From Edaphochlamys debaryana (lineage: Eukaryota; Chlorophyta; Chlorophyceae; Chlamydomonadales), in contig JAEHOE010000030.1 of assembly GCA_016858145.1 (NCBI GenBank), positions 434,001 through 498,000 on the forward strand: DNA of 64,000 bases. The letters run 5' to 3'. Positions 1-11,624 of the stretch are shown here, piece after piece. Within the stretch, counting starts at the first letter, position 1, and every line of letters begins with the position of its first letter. The translations under genes were made by a program, and so were the position numbers. The notes beneath the pieces are model-generated. The model was not told where the DNA came from, ran no database searches, and saw nothing but the letters and a program-made list of their open reading frames with translations.

Positions 1-489
1 CGGCCGGACAGTCTGAAAGCCCCAAAGCGTTTCCAGACTTTCCACAGCGGGACGTGCGCACCACACCGTCTCCGAGCGCATTCCCACCGTCTCCCCTTCC
101 GTCTCCTGCCCCCTACCTTAGCCCCTGCGCTGCGCCGGCTGGCGCCCCGAACAACACGCTGCTAACTTGCCCTCCCCCCACGCAGAAGATGCATAAGGGG
201 CGCCTCCATCGTCAGCAAGCCTACGCAGCCCGTCCCCGCAGCCCGTGCATCAGTAAAGCGTAAAATGCGGAATCATGTAGTAATCGCTTTGCCGCACACA
301 TGGTCTGGGGGCCAAACGCCGACTCAGATGACGCACACAGGACAGCCGCCGATGCCTAGTAATGCGACATCACCCGTTCACACACCCCTGCCGGCCCTGG
401 GCTTCGAGCCCTTGGCGGCCGCCTTCGCCCCTCCCTTGGCCCGGCCCTTGGCCGCCGCTCCCCTGCCCGGCCCCTCATCAGCTGCCGCC
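1..489. other. Intergenic, 3' flank of ankyrin gene
   Basis: No independent gene is visible. On the minus strand, from about 560 down to 378, a frame one base away from the ankyrin gene's last exon is open and reads as a Lys/Ala-rich tail built on AAG-GCC codon pairs. It may be the ancestral C-terminus. Plus-strand open frames here are shadows. Confidence 0.5.
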
Positions 490-2806
490 TTAACCGGGCC
501 CTTGGCCGGCAGCCCCTTGGTGGCGGCCTTGGCAGCTGGCGCCGCACCCAGCTTGCTGCTGCTCCGTAATCCAGTCCTGCACAGCCCGCGTCTCATGCCC
601 GGCGTAGACATCGGGCTTGACCACCAGGCCGTAGCGCGGCGGCTTGCCCCTGGCCTTGGCCGCCGCCGCCGCCCCGGCCCAGTCCACAGGGCAGCCCTCG
701 GCCACCAGCCACTGCAGCGCCGGGAGGGGGGCTCCCTTGTGGCAGGACTTGTCCCAGACGCACAGTGCGAATGTGGCGCCACGGCTGACGCCCCAGGAGG
801 AGGGGCCGCTGCCCAGCAGGCCCCGCAGCACGCGGAGGGTGCGGAGGTCTCCGTTGGCCGCGGCGGCGGCCCAGGCGTGGGCAACATCATACGCATCGCC
901 CTGGCGACGTGGGGAAGTGGTACAGGGGAGGATGGTCAGGGGCGCTGCACGGCAGGCACGAGGAACCGCTTTCTAGCAAGACACCATCGACAAGGTTTGG
1001 CATGTCGAGCTGGCCGTTAGATTCCACAACACTCGGAAGGCAAGCTCGCCGGCAGTGGCACACGCCACTCCCGCAGAATCTGTAGCGCCTCTTCACAGCC
1101 GGACGCAGCAGCCTTGCCCCAAGGCGAAGTCCAGAAGTGGGTACGGCAGCCTCGAGCCCACAGCCAGTGCATGAGGCGGCAGCCGCCGGACTCAGCGGCA
1201 GCCCTGGCCAGGAGGTCTGGCCCAAGAAAGTCTGGGCCGCCCAGTCCGACGGCCTGGGCCCCGTAGGTCTCGATCAGCCACTCCAGCACGTGCAGCTGTC
1301 CCCCGGCGCAGGCGCTCTCGGCCAGGCGCTGGGGTTTGCCAAGCCGGCTGCCAAGCTCCTGAAGGAGCTTCAGCATCTCCAGGTTGCCTGCCTTGGCCGT
1401 CTGCCGCACCGCATCCGCAAGAAGCGAGTCCTCAAAGTCCTCCTCGCCTCCGTCGCTGTCTGAGCCGCTGTCCGAGCGGGCAAGACCGAACAGGTGTCGA
1501 ACGGCGGGGATGTTGCCAATCTGCATGCGGGGCGATGTGGGTCAAGCGTGATGTGGGTCGGTGGAGCGATGAGACGCAAGTTGCAGGGAAGCGCCGCCCC
1601 GTCAAGGTGACACACGAATGCCCTGCCGCCTCACGGGAACCCACTGCTGCCCATGCTTCCATGCTTGCGCCGTGCCTTGCTTGCCACGCTCCTAACGTCT
1701 CGCTCACCTCGATTGCCGCTCTCAGCGGTCCACGCCCCGTGAGCTCCTCCCCGTGGGCCTTGAGCCAGCCGAAGCGCTCCAGGCAGGCATCGCCGGGAAG
1801 CTTGACGGCTGCCTCGTAGAGAAAGGCATTACTCATCCCCAGCCAGCCGTCCAGCTCGAACTCCTCCGGAAGGAGCCAAGCGGCCTTGTCCTGGGAAGAA
1901 GAGGGGTGGACGAAGAAGCCACTTTTCTGCAGAGATAGAGCATATCATGGCCTTCCGCCACAACCCCGGGCTCTCCTCACCTTCCAGTCGGGCGTGGGGC
2001 ACTGCGTCACCGCCACGGTCAGCAGGCTGTCCATGGTGACGTCATCGAGGTCCTCGACACCCAGCTGCCCGCACAGCCTGGAAGGTGTCCAGACTGCAGC
2101 CCTCCATGACAGACTCCAGGAGCTCCCGTACGTGTACGACGGCACCGACACCACGCGGCCGTACGGACAGCAGCCAGTACATCAGCTTCGCATGGCCGCC
2201 CCGGGCCGCTGCCTCCGCTGCCTCAGAGCACCAAACACTGGGCGACGGAGGGCGGGGTGGTGCGGGGGGCTGCTGCAGGGCCCACTCGCACACCACCTTG
2301 TGGTTCTGGCCAGCAGACTCCACGAGAGCCTCTTGACGGCAGTTGATGTGGGTCGGCAGCCGGCCCGGCTCGCACAGCCACTGGCAGGCCTCCAGCTTGC
2401 CGGCCCGGGCAGCGGCGAGCAGGACTGACACTTTCAGGACCACCCCCGCCGCCTCCACCGCAACCGCCAGGTTCGCCACATCACCGGCTGCGGCGGTCAG
2501 ACACACAAGCTGCCGCCGCTGCTCCAGGGTGAGGCTGCGGCAGGCAGCGGGTGGCGACCAGCGAGCCGCGAACGCCGAGCGTGGGGATGGCTCCGACAGC
2601 TTGACCACATGCCGGTCCTTGAACTGCACCGCGGCAGCCCGGTCCACCAGGCGCAGCGTAAGGGCAACCTCGTTGGGCGGTAGAAAGCTCGCGATACGCT
2701 CCGTATTCTCCGGCAACCAAACGCGGCCAGGGTCGATGCTGGGGTCAAAGGCGCTCAGGCCCTCGCAGGTAGGGCTGACCAGCTTGTGTCGCTTTAATTG
2801 CTCCAT
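490..2806 (-). CDS. F-box-like/ankyrin-repeat protein, frameshifted
   Basis: Paralogue of the next gene at 3734-6482. Exons on the minus strand are 2806-1981, 1890-1708, 1520-1050 and 900-490 (TAA). The N-terminus has an F-box-like stretch (WLPE...RIASFLPPNEVA), followed by degenerate ankyrin-type helical repeats such as HVLEWLIETYG and LMHWLWARGC and a C-terminal GCPVDWAGA block. Such proteins form a large family in volvocine algae; a protein-interaction or ubiquitin-adaptor role is inferred from the family. Exon 1 is 826 bp. Its frame is open to about 2055 and then stops at 2042, while a frame offset by one base (VEDLDDVT...CPTPDWK) carries on in line with the paralogue up to the donor at 1981. 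A +1 frameshift near 2051-2070 is therefore needed. Intron 3 (1049-901) appears to use a GC donor. The gene is either decaying, mis-assembled, or normal with a sequencing error. Confidence 0.72.
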
Positions 2807-3733
2807 AGCTACGGCTGGAGGTTATGCTGGCGCTTGGGTGCGCCTGTCAACCGCGGGACGCAAAGTTGGGGATGTTTGTCGCGGTCAAAGCGTCCAGCGA
2901 GACCCCGGTTGTGTTGCGATAGTGCTCAGCGCTATGCAGAGCGCATTTGTGTGCGTGCTGCGGTTCCCGCCATCCTGCACGCCTGCCGTACGGGGCCAGG
3001 CAAGTCGACAGCGCATGGCAGGATCAGGGGCCGGATGGCGTGGGCGGCTTTTGAGCAGGACGGGATGTGTGGTTGTCGGGTCGTGACAAGGGTGGCTGCC
3101 CGAAGCCTGGGCGTGGATCTGGAAGCACTCGGGGCGTCGGGGGCCAGGGGTGATCACCCCTGTCGGGGTCCCTAGTTGCGGGTCAAGTCTTATGGTAGGG
3201 TAGCGACCCGGCACTGAAGGGCGGCACCGGTCGTCACGAGCCTGGGCACATGCGCAGCTGAGGCCCAGCAAAGCAGGCGATGCTGGATGCCGTGAAGGGA
3301 CAGAGGGCAAAGACGGTGGGGACGGTGGGGACAGGACGGTGCGGACACTCCTCCGCATCGAGCACTACTACATGTGGCTTGATGTGGCTCATCAAGGATC
3401 AGGACGGCGCTGGACTCCGCATCTACCAGTGAGGAAGCCTGCTGGCCGTGCTGGGCCTAGGGCATCGGCCTTTCGGCAGCTGCCCGGAGGTGTCGGGACG
3501 GAGATTGAGCGGGGGTGCGGGCGGGGTCCGAATGGGCGGTCATTGTTGACCCTTGGGCGGTCATGTGGTGAACAGTATATGAGAAAGCCGCATTGTTATT
3601 AACCTGACCAGCCCGTGCCAAGAAGAAGTTCCTTGTTGTCCCTTATCCCTTTTAAGTACCCGGTCTCCAACGGCAAGCCGTCCTGGCCGACTCCACCTGC
3701 TCATACACCAACGTGCCCACGTGCATTTTCGGG
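2807..3733. other. Intergenic between ankyrin paralogues
   Basis: This stretch holds the promoter side of the left ankyrin gene, whose ATG is at 2806, and the 3' flank of the right one, whose TAG is at 3734. I saw no coding sequence, RNA gene or clear repeat. Confidence 0.5.
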
Positions 3734-6482
3734 CTAGTCCACCCCGTTCCGCCGTGCCTCCCCCTCGACCCACGCCAGCACCTCTCCCCGGTCGGTCCCC
3801 GCCCGCCGCTGCGCCGCCGTGCGGGCCCCGGCCCAGTCCACTGGGCACCCCAGCAACGGCAGCGCCTGGTGGTCGTACAGAGGGGGGAGAGCCAGGATGG
3901 GGCACACAAGGTTAGCATATGCATAGCGACAAGCAGCATGATGACCGAGGGATGTCCAAAATGTTTCGAGGGTCGCACGGTCGAGCGTTGAGGCTAGGGT
4001 CGGGACCTGACGGTGGAAGCGGTAGTTACCCGGTGCTACTAGCTAAGCTCCTATCGCGGCTAAGCTCCTGTCGCAGGCTGCCGCGGCGGCATGTCCATCC
4101 GCAGCTTCTAGATTCGGCCGGACTTTCAGGACCCGCGCCTCGCGCCCTTGCAGAGCAGCTGCACCCCTCGCCTTTGGCCCCCTGCCCTAGCCCGCACCAC
4201 ACGTCGGAGTGCTGTATGCCCCACCTGCAGAGCAGGGAGGGGGGTGCTGCGCCCGTGCTGCCCCGCAACGGCCCGAGTGAACACGCCCGGCCGGGGCTTG
4301 CCCCCGGCGCCGAAGGGCAGCCCCAGGCGGTGCAGGGCTGCCAGGCAGCGAAGGTCTCCGTTGTGTGCGGCGCAGAGGTAGGGCCGGCCGTCCAGCTGCG
4401 ATGGGATGGGAGCGCAACCGAGTGTGCTGAGACGATCCACGTGAGGGTTATGGAACTCAAGAGGAGCTTGCAGGTCAGGGGCGGTGCCCGAAAGTGCCGG
4501 GCCCGCCTTAGGTCCGGTCGGGCGCTTAGCTCCAGCGCTTCTGTCGCCAGGAACTGACACACCCAAGCGCGGGACCCAACCCGCCGCAGACCTGCCCCGC
4601 CCCATGTTCCCTGTCACCGTGACCCCGCCTCACCTTCCACCACACAACTCACCGACATCGGGCACCCGGCGCTCGCAAGCCACTCGAGGGCCGCTTCGCA
4701 GCCCGAGTCAGCCGCCTGCTCCCACGCGCCCTCGTCCCACGCACACCCGCTCGACCTCAGCCACGCCATCAGCTCGCAGCTGCCCGAGGCCGCCGCCGAG
4801 CTGAACAGCTCGGGGCCCAGCCCGCCCAGCCCCCGCTCCCCAAACTCCGTCAGCAGCCACGCCAACACAGGCTGCTGCCCCGCCTCCGCCGCGTCCTCCG
4901 CGGCCGCCTCGGGGTTCGGCAGGGCGTACCCAGCCCCCGTGAGCGCCTGCAGAGCCTCAACGTTGCCCGTGCGCGCTGCCAGGAGCGTGGCGGCTCCGGC
5001 GTCTGCCGCCGGGCGCGGCCCCTCGTGCAGCAGCCAGAGCACGGCGGGGGTGCTGCGGGCCTCCAGGGCCCAGCCCAGGGCGTCTGCCAGCGCCTGCTCC
5101 GGCGCCTGGGGGTCGTCCAGGCGGCAGCCCCGGGCCTTGAGCCACTCGAAGCGGGCCACGGCGGCGTCGCCTGGCGTGCGGGGAAGGGAGCGGGAAGCAG
5201 AGGGAGGGATGTGAGGCGGTGCAGAAGAGAGGGTCCGGACTGCGGAGTGTAAGGGATGGCATGCCTGGGCCGGGCCCTGAGCCACTTGAAGCGAGCCGCT
5301 AGCAGGGTTGCTTTCCTGGTCGACGCACGGCCGTGGCTGGCAGGACGGGCTGGGGGCCGGCAAGCGCCAGCACAGATGCATGGCGCACCTGAGGTCACGT
5401 GGCGTGCGGCGCAGTGGTAGGCGGACCACAGAGGGCTGCAGCCCTGGCCCAGTGCGAACTCGGCCTTGGCCTGCCAGTCGGGCGTGCGGCTGCCCACTGC
5501 GCTGTGGAGAATGAAGGCGCGCGCGTCCCTGGACAGCTGGCCTTCCTTAGGGCCGCCCTGCGCCCACAGCTGCTGGAAGGCCGCCAGGTCGCAGCCCTCC
5601 GCCGCCGCCTCCAGCACGTCCGGCCAAGACACAGGGCCCGAGCCCGGCGGCTGGCAGTCCAGCAGCCAGGCCATGAGGTCCACGTGCCCGCCCCGGGCCG
5701 CGCCCCACACCGCCTCCTCGCACCAGCTCGCGCCGTGCGCCAGGCACCACTCGCACAGCGCTCGGCTGCCGCTGCGGGCGGCCTTGTCCAGAAGGGCCTG
5801 CCAGCGCACGCCCGGGGGCCGGCGCTCTGGCGCGTGGAGCCAGAGACAGGCCCCCAGGGCGCCTGCGGCAGCGGCCGCTTCGAGCACCGCGGCCGTCAGC
5901 ACCCAGCCCGCGGCGGCCGCAGCAACCTGGCAGGGGTTGGGGGGAAGACAGGAGACGTCAAGCGCAGTAGGAATCGTCCGGCTCAAAGGGATTAAGGGCG
6001 CGGCGGGGATGGGCCCGGCAGGAGAGCGCACAGGAGAAGTGCAGTGCGGCAGGGGTCGTTCAGGTTGCTCGGGTGGTAGGGTAGGCCATGAACGAGAGCA
6101 CCGCGGCAGAGCACCGCCAGGCAGGTCCCCCTGCGCGCCCCGCTCTTGCCTCCAAGTTGGCCAGGTCTCCGCTTGCAGCCGTGAGGCACACCAGCTGCTG
6201 CCGCTGCGCTAGGGTGAGGTCCTGGCATGCAGCGGGGGCGGACCAGTGGGCCGCGAATGCCCCCCGCGGCACGGGTAGGGCCAACCGGACTCGCGCATGC
6301 CCCCGGAGCACGTCGGCGGCGCTCTTATCCACCAGTCGCAAGGAGCATGCCACCTCGTTGTGTGGCAAGAAGCTAGCAACTCGCTGAACAACTTCGGGCA
6401 ACCAAACGTCTCTGGCGTCGACCTCAGCGACCGCCCCAAGCTCAACGTTAACAAAGTCAGCGGACGTGCCGACAACCTCCAT
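3734..6482 (-). CDS. F-box-like/ankyrin-repeat protein
   Basis: Intact five-exon gene for a protein of about 563 residues. Exons are 6482-6150, 5926-5389, 5170-4653, 4395-4225 and 3865-3734 (TAG); all phases close. Residues about 25-55 form an F-box-like motif (WLPEVVQRVASFLPHNEVA). The rest is weak ankyrin-like repeats rich in Ala, Leu and Trp (ACLWLH, LMAWLLDC, FEWLKARG, LEWLASAGCP), ending with GCPVDWAGA and VEGEARRNGVD. Intron 1 (6149-5927) has a GC donor (GAG|GCAAGA). It is supported by the paralogue, which is uninterrupted at that point (DVANLAVAVEAAG against DLANLE-VAAAAAG). The function is unknown; SCF-adaptor or scaffold roles are inferred from family knowledge only. The tandem position beside 490-2806 indicates local duplication. 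Confidence 0.87.
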
Positions 6483-8995
6483 GCCTGCGATTTGCCTCTA
6501 GCTAGCGTATTTGGAGACTACGATCCGCCTCCGCGCAAAAAAGGCGTCAACTGGATTTCAGGAAGAGTACAAGAGAGAGCTGGCGACCGAGCTGCCTCAG
6601 AGACATGATGCATGCTACAACGCTAAAGCAGACGTGTTGATGCACTGGACCAGACGACCAGCCGAGGCCCATCTCGGGCCCACGCGTCAAAACACAACCG
6701 CGCCCGCCCCCGCCCCCGCCCCCGCCCCGTCCCCCGGCGCCAGTAAAAGCAGGGGCCCGGAACATTTCTGCCCAAGGTCCTCCAGGCAGGGGTCAGGGGC
6801 ATTTGGGCAAGCGGGAAAGCGGACAGGGGGCGGGGAAAGGCGGGGGCTGTGCATTGAGCGGTGCATGAGCATGCATGCCGCAGGTAGCATGTCCCGGCCT
6901 CTGCCGGCTCGACAGCTTGGTTGCTTGCGGTCAAACTGACCGACGTGCGTGCATGCGTGCTTGCCTGCGTTGACCTCTGCTGGGGCCGGGGGGGCCGGCC
7001 CTGGTGCTGGCGGAAGCTGGCCAGCCGAGGGTGTGCGCAGGCCGGGCCCAGGGCAGGCCCGGTGGCCAAAAGGGCGGTCATATGCTGGGCAGGTGGGGTA
7101 CGGACTCCACAGAAGGGGGACGGCGTAAAGCCCAGAGCGAAAGCAACATTGTCTGGATAAACCTGACCCGGGCGGACCAGCCCTTGCCACAAAGGGGTAT
7201 GTTGGTGCCTTGCATCCTGCGCTCTCTTGCCTTCTTCTGCCCTGTCCTGCTTTGCTCCTCCTGTGCGTTGCTTGGACCCGTGGTTTTTGTGTGCTTCCCT
7301 TGACAGCGATTTGTGACTGGGCTCCCCTCTCCCGCTGGATCCGGCTCGCCTTTCGTTCGCCTATATCGTGTGCTCGATATCCTCTGCAGTGGTGCCCTTG
7401 CACGGGTGCCGGCGTTGGCTTGCCCCAGACTCCGCTCGGAGAGCGGAGCAGGGGCTACGCCTATGCATTCACGGCGCAGGGAACCCCGTTGGTGAATCGC
7501 ATAGTAACATAGTTGGAAGTCTAAGCGTCGCTGAGCGCTCGGGCCGCCCCCGCAGCCAGGCAGTGCCGCAGTGTAGAAGCAGAGTGCCGTCTGAAGCATT
7601 GTGCAGGACGCAGGGGCCGCGGGAAGCGCTGGCGAGGGACGCGTTTGCGGACCGCCGACGCGTTTGCGGTGTTCTCCCGAGGCACGCTAGCCTTGCTGCG
7701 ACGAGCCGCGCGTGCCTCGCATGCTGCATTCAGCGTGTCGCCTACACAACGCGCAGCTCGTGATGGCGTGCGGCGGGGTGCACGTGCAGTGCGCCGCGCG
7801 CCACGCGGCCTCCCTCCCCCCTGCGCCGCCCGCGACCCACCGGCGACCAATCCCAAGTCCCTCTCCCAAAAAAGGGGGGCAAGCCCGGACTGCTGCGCAG
7901 CTCAGTGGTTTAAACGGTTGTGGGTTGCTGGTGCCCTGGTGGTTGGGTACGGTGCTGGCCGGTGCTGGCGGTGTTGAACCGTGTGGCGGACACGCTACCT
8001 CCGCTGGGCGGAGTAACGTTGAAGCACGGTTCTGACAAGTCTAGACCTGCCTTGTAAAACGCAGCTCCACAGGAAGGCGGCGCACCAACACTGTGCCAGG
8101 CTTCTCAAGAGCTCCAGTACGCTCAGGGCAGGGTTACCGAGAGGAGAGGTTGGGCAGTCCCCCTTATCTGTTCCCCTCTTATCCCACTCCCTTGCACAGT
8201 CCGAGCCGGTGCCAGCCCGGACGTCACGGACTGCATAGTAAGAGCACGCCTGAACCCCAAGGCGCCGCAACGTCACATACCTTCCTTCAATCTCTGGACC
8301 AAGCACCTCCTTGCGAGTTGTAATTTGGCCTGCATGGCTGCATCCATGCCATGCGCACCCCCTGCGCTCCCACAGACGAGGCCCTAGAAATTGCATGCAA
8401 GTGTAATTGGGTCTTTGGCAAAGTGCGTGGAGGGATAGCTCCATCTGGTAGCCACCTCGCTTAAGCCCCACGCGCCTCTGCAAACCGCGGCCACCATGCA
8501 AACGTGCAAGGCACTACCAAGCGCCCCGCAGCCCTACACATTGACGCAATAGCCTCCCCCAGGCGGGAGCCGGTCCGGTTACCATCCCACAGCTCCTGCT
8601 GAACCCTGTTCAGAGGAGTCGAGTCCACGCTCCCCCACCACCACAAATCCATGTGTCATAATGAAGTCAGATACCGGTATGTCAAGAGTGATGCACGCGA
8701 GTCGGCCCCTCAGACTAATGTCAAAAGCTGCGTTAGGCATGCTTGACGCCGTTCGAGACCTTCCGGTCCGTCCGCTTGGCCCCCCTGCAATGCAACCGTA
8801 CCCCAAAGACCCGTCCGCTGCCAGTGCCTGCACCTACCGCCCTGGTTCTAGCACGAACCCAGCGCCAAGCAGACACAAACCCCACCCCTGCCCCGTCCAC
8901 GCCATGCCTGCCGCCCACCCCCCCCTCACGCAATGCTGTCGCCCGCCCCCCTGCAAATGCTCTCACCTCCCGCCCCCACCCCTCCACGCCAAGCC
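6483..8995. other. Intergenic region with low-complexity and repeat DNA
   Basis: It begins as the upstream region of the right ankyrin gene and ends as the 3' flank of the acylated-protein gene. It holds a C-rich microsatellite near 6697-6730 (CCCGCC units) and one copy of a dispersed tRNA-like repeat at 7800-7920. No conserved coding sequence was recognised; open frames here show no splice-consistent continuation. Confidence 0.5.
7800..7920 (+). repeat. Dispersed tRNA-like (SINE-like) repeat, copy 1
   Basis: Clearly similar to 55934-56077 in the same orientation. Both have a CCTCCCTCCCC start, a CCGCCCGCGACCCACC core, an AAAGGGGGCAAGCC-type block and the end GCGCAGCTCAGTGG followed by a TAAACG-type sequence. 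The end resembles a Pol III A box (TRGCNNARYNGG). A short related piece lies at about 17757-17785. No clear B box was found, so SINE status is inferred. Confidence 0.5.
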
Positions 8996-10368
8996 TCACC
9001 CGGCGCCGCTGCCTGCTACCGCGGGGTCCGCCGCCCCGCCCGCCCCTTGCTGCCGGTCCTGCGATGCGCCCGCCCCGTCAGCCCCCGCTTGGCTCAGGGG
9101 GTTGTACTCCCCGGGTTCCGACTCGGCCGCTCCGGCGCCCGGGCCGCCCTCCTCGCCCAGAGCGAACCCCACAGACGGCCGCTTGGTCATCTGCTGCCGG
9201 GATGGCCGGTCCGAGAAGTGGCCGTCCGGGTTGGTCACGCGGGCCTGCAGGACAGGGCGGGGGAAGGGAGGGGTTAACGGCGGTTTGTCCGTCGCAATCC
9301 GTCCTCTCCTCGCGCACTCAGCCTCACCCGGAGATACCCTACCCGCCCGCACGAGGTCAGGCCCTGTCAAACCCCGCCCTCACAGCAGCCAACACCATCC
9401 AGAGTCATGCTAGCCGTACCCAGGTCACGACGCTAGTATGAGACCTCCACGCCCACGACGCATCCATCGGTTCCCTCCCGCATCCAAAGGCCCGCACCTC
9501 TCCACCCCACGCCCCACAATCCCATCGCTCTCCTCCACCCTGCCAACACCATCACCACCACCGCCACCAGCCCCTCAAACACTCACGATTAGCGGGTTGT
9601 TGGCCTTCTCCCGCTCGAACTGCTCCTTAAGGAGGTCCGGCTCCTTCTCGGCGGCCTCTTCCTCGGGCGTGGGCTGCCCCCGGCCGTCCTGGCTGCCGCC
9701 CTCGCTGGTGCGTCGCCGCACGCCGATGGAGCGGTTGAGGGAGCGGCTGGCCATGAACATGAGCTGGGAGGCGCCGGAGGGGGCCTGGGGGGTGGGGGTT
9801 GGGATGGGGGAAGGGGCGGGGTTGGGAGAGGTGTCGCGCGGGGTGAAGGGCGCGAGGGATGGGGGGAGGGATCAGGGGACGATTTGAGGAGACGCGGTGG
9901 AGGGCAGGAGGGGAGGGGTGGAGGTGGGGGATGGCAGGGGAATGGGAAGATATTGGTGCCAGCCACCCAGGTGCACGGGAAGCAGCTTACCGGGGGCTCA
10001 AGCGCTGCCAGGCGGGGGTCCATGGCCTTGGCTTCGGGCTCAGCGGCCGCGCCTCCCTCAACGGCAGGGTCTGGAGGCGCTTCTCCATCCGGGGGCTTTT
10101 GATCCTCCGCTTGTGACTCTGCTGCTACAGGAACTTCCTGCTGTGGCTGCTCGGAAGGAGCGCCCGCCTCCGCGCCCTGCTCGCCCGACGCCTCGATGGC
10201 AGCATGTGACTGTGAAGCCTCCTCTTGGGGTGCGCTAGCTACCTCGCTTGGCTTATCTTGCTCTGGTGACTGCGCTGCGGTGGCCTCTTTCTTAGGTTCC
10301 CCTTGGGGCACTGCCGCTGCAGGCGGAGCTGCAGCTGGGGGACCTGTCTTGCTGGCTCCACAGCCCAT
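8996..10368 (-). CDS. Predicted N-myristoylated acidic protein, unknown function
   Basis: Three exons, 10368-9991, 9784-9587 and 9244-8996 (TGA), all phase 0, give 274 residues. The protein begins MGCGASK. Gly2 with Ser6 and Lys7 fits the N-myristoylation consensus and Cys3 is a candidate palmitoylation site, so membrane anchoring is likely (inference). Residues about 8-125 are a disordered Pro/Ala/Glu/Gln segment. Exon 2 has a basic patch (SRSLNRSIGVRRRTS) and a charged helix (EEEAAEKEPDLLKEQFEREKA). Exon 3 has the only conserved-looking block (NPDGHFSDRPSRQQMTKRP). I do not recognise a named family. Many ciliary and plasma-membrane proteins of algae start this way, but nothing here proves that location. 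Confidence 0.75.
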
Positions 10369-11624
10369 TCTGCCTAGTACTCGCTACACCGCTGCGCGCG
10401 ACTGCAGCGGAAGCGCGAGCACTTCACTTCGGACAAAATGCACAAGGGAGTAAATTTGCTGACGGGGGTAGCTATTAATGGTAACTGCTGATGGTAGCTA
10501 ACACACGATATAAGGTCTTAGTTCTGGAGGCAGCTGCCGAGGTTGGAATTACGGAGAAAGAACTGCGCGGAAAAGTGGCCGCGCCGCGTGCACAACTGGG
10601 AACTATCGCCGATGCAGAGTATGCTAGTGCTGGCCGTGTAAATGATGTTGCTGCAGAGGGCAACATCCTGCACATGGCACGGAGCGTTGGATCGTCGCCC
10701 GTGCACGCGGTTAAGCCCCAAACCCCGCGGGGCCCGACAGCGGCGAGGGCCGAACACCTTGTCGATGCCCCGGGCTCATAGCTCTACCTCCAAGCTGTTA
10801 TACAGCCCTGCTGCCTGGCACGGCCAGAGCACGGCGGCGGCCAAATGCCTTGCCCAGGTGCATTGATCACCCGTTCTCCAGCTTGCATGGCACGACTGCC
10901 TGTAACCCTTTCTCCCCAATGCCCGCCGTCCCCCACCATGTCCAGCAAAGAGCTAGTTCAACAACTGCTCCATCCGTAGGTCTGTTGTTCTCGATCCTGC
11001 CCTCGCCGGGTCTCGCCCGGGCGGCCCGCATCTCCGGGAAGACCCCCTCAAAAACCGCAAATGTGTCGCTCGCTGTCAGCCCCTACCATATCGAGCCCTG
11101 GGCGCCCCATCGACATACGCCATGCCGTGCTGCGGCCGGGGCGAGACACAGGTTCCAACTGCCCGCCCTACCCTCCATTGCAGCCTGCGCTACCGGTATT
11201 CACCTTTGTCTCGAACCTACCGGGTACGCGACGATTTGTTCCGTGCAGCTGCGTGCGGACATCCATCGCCTTGCCAGCGGCGGCAGCTTCCGCTGTCAAC
11301 AGGTGTCAGCCGGCTGGCTTGTCCTGCCCCAGCAGCAGTTCGGTCCTAAACCCTAGGGGCCGCGAGCAAGCGCACGAGCAGCAAGCGCCAGCGCGTGCGC
11401 CCACACCGTAGGCCCGGAAGGCACGGCCTCCTCCTCCCGCTCCTCTCCCTCCTGTTCCTCGCACGGCCCCACGGCCAGCTCAACCGCCGCCCTCCGCCGC
11501 CCGTGCGTGGACACTCTCCCAAAGCAGCTCCACCGGCGGTCCAAGCGCGCGGCGTGGCACGAGGCCCATGAGGGCTTGCACCGTGCTCTCGCTCCGGGCT
11601 CTGCGGGCCCTCCGGGCTGCGGCC
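10369..11624. other. Intergenic: promoter of acylated protein gene and 3' flank of WW gene
   Basis: Both neighbours are transcribed leftward. The open frame at 10491-10781 on the plus strand has no splice-supported continuation or recognised domain. I saw no repeat or RNA gene. Confidence 0.45.

Noticed and set aside
10491..10781. 96-residue plus-strand open frame (MVANTRYKVLVLEAAAEVG)
   Set aside because: Looks protein-like at first, but has no recognised family, no splice partner, and lies in the promoter side of the acylated-protein gene.
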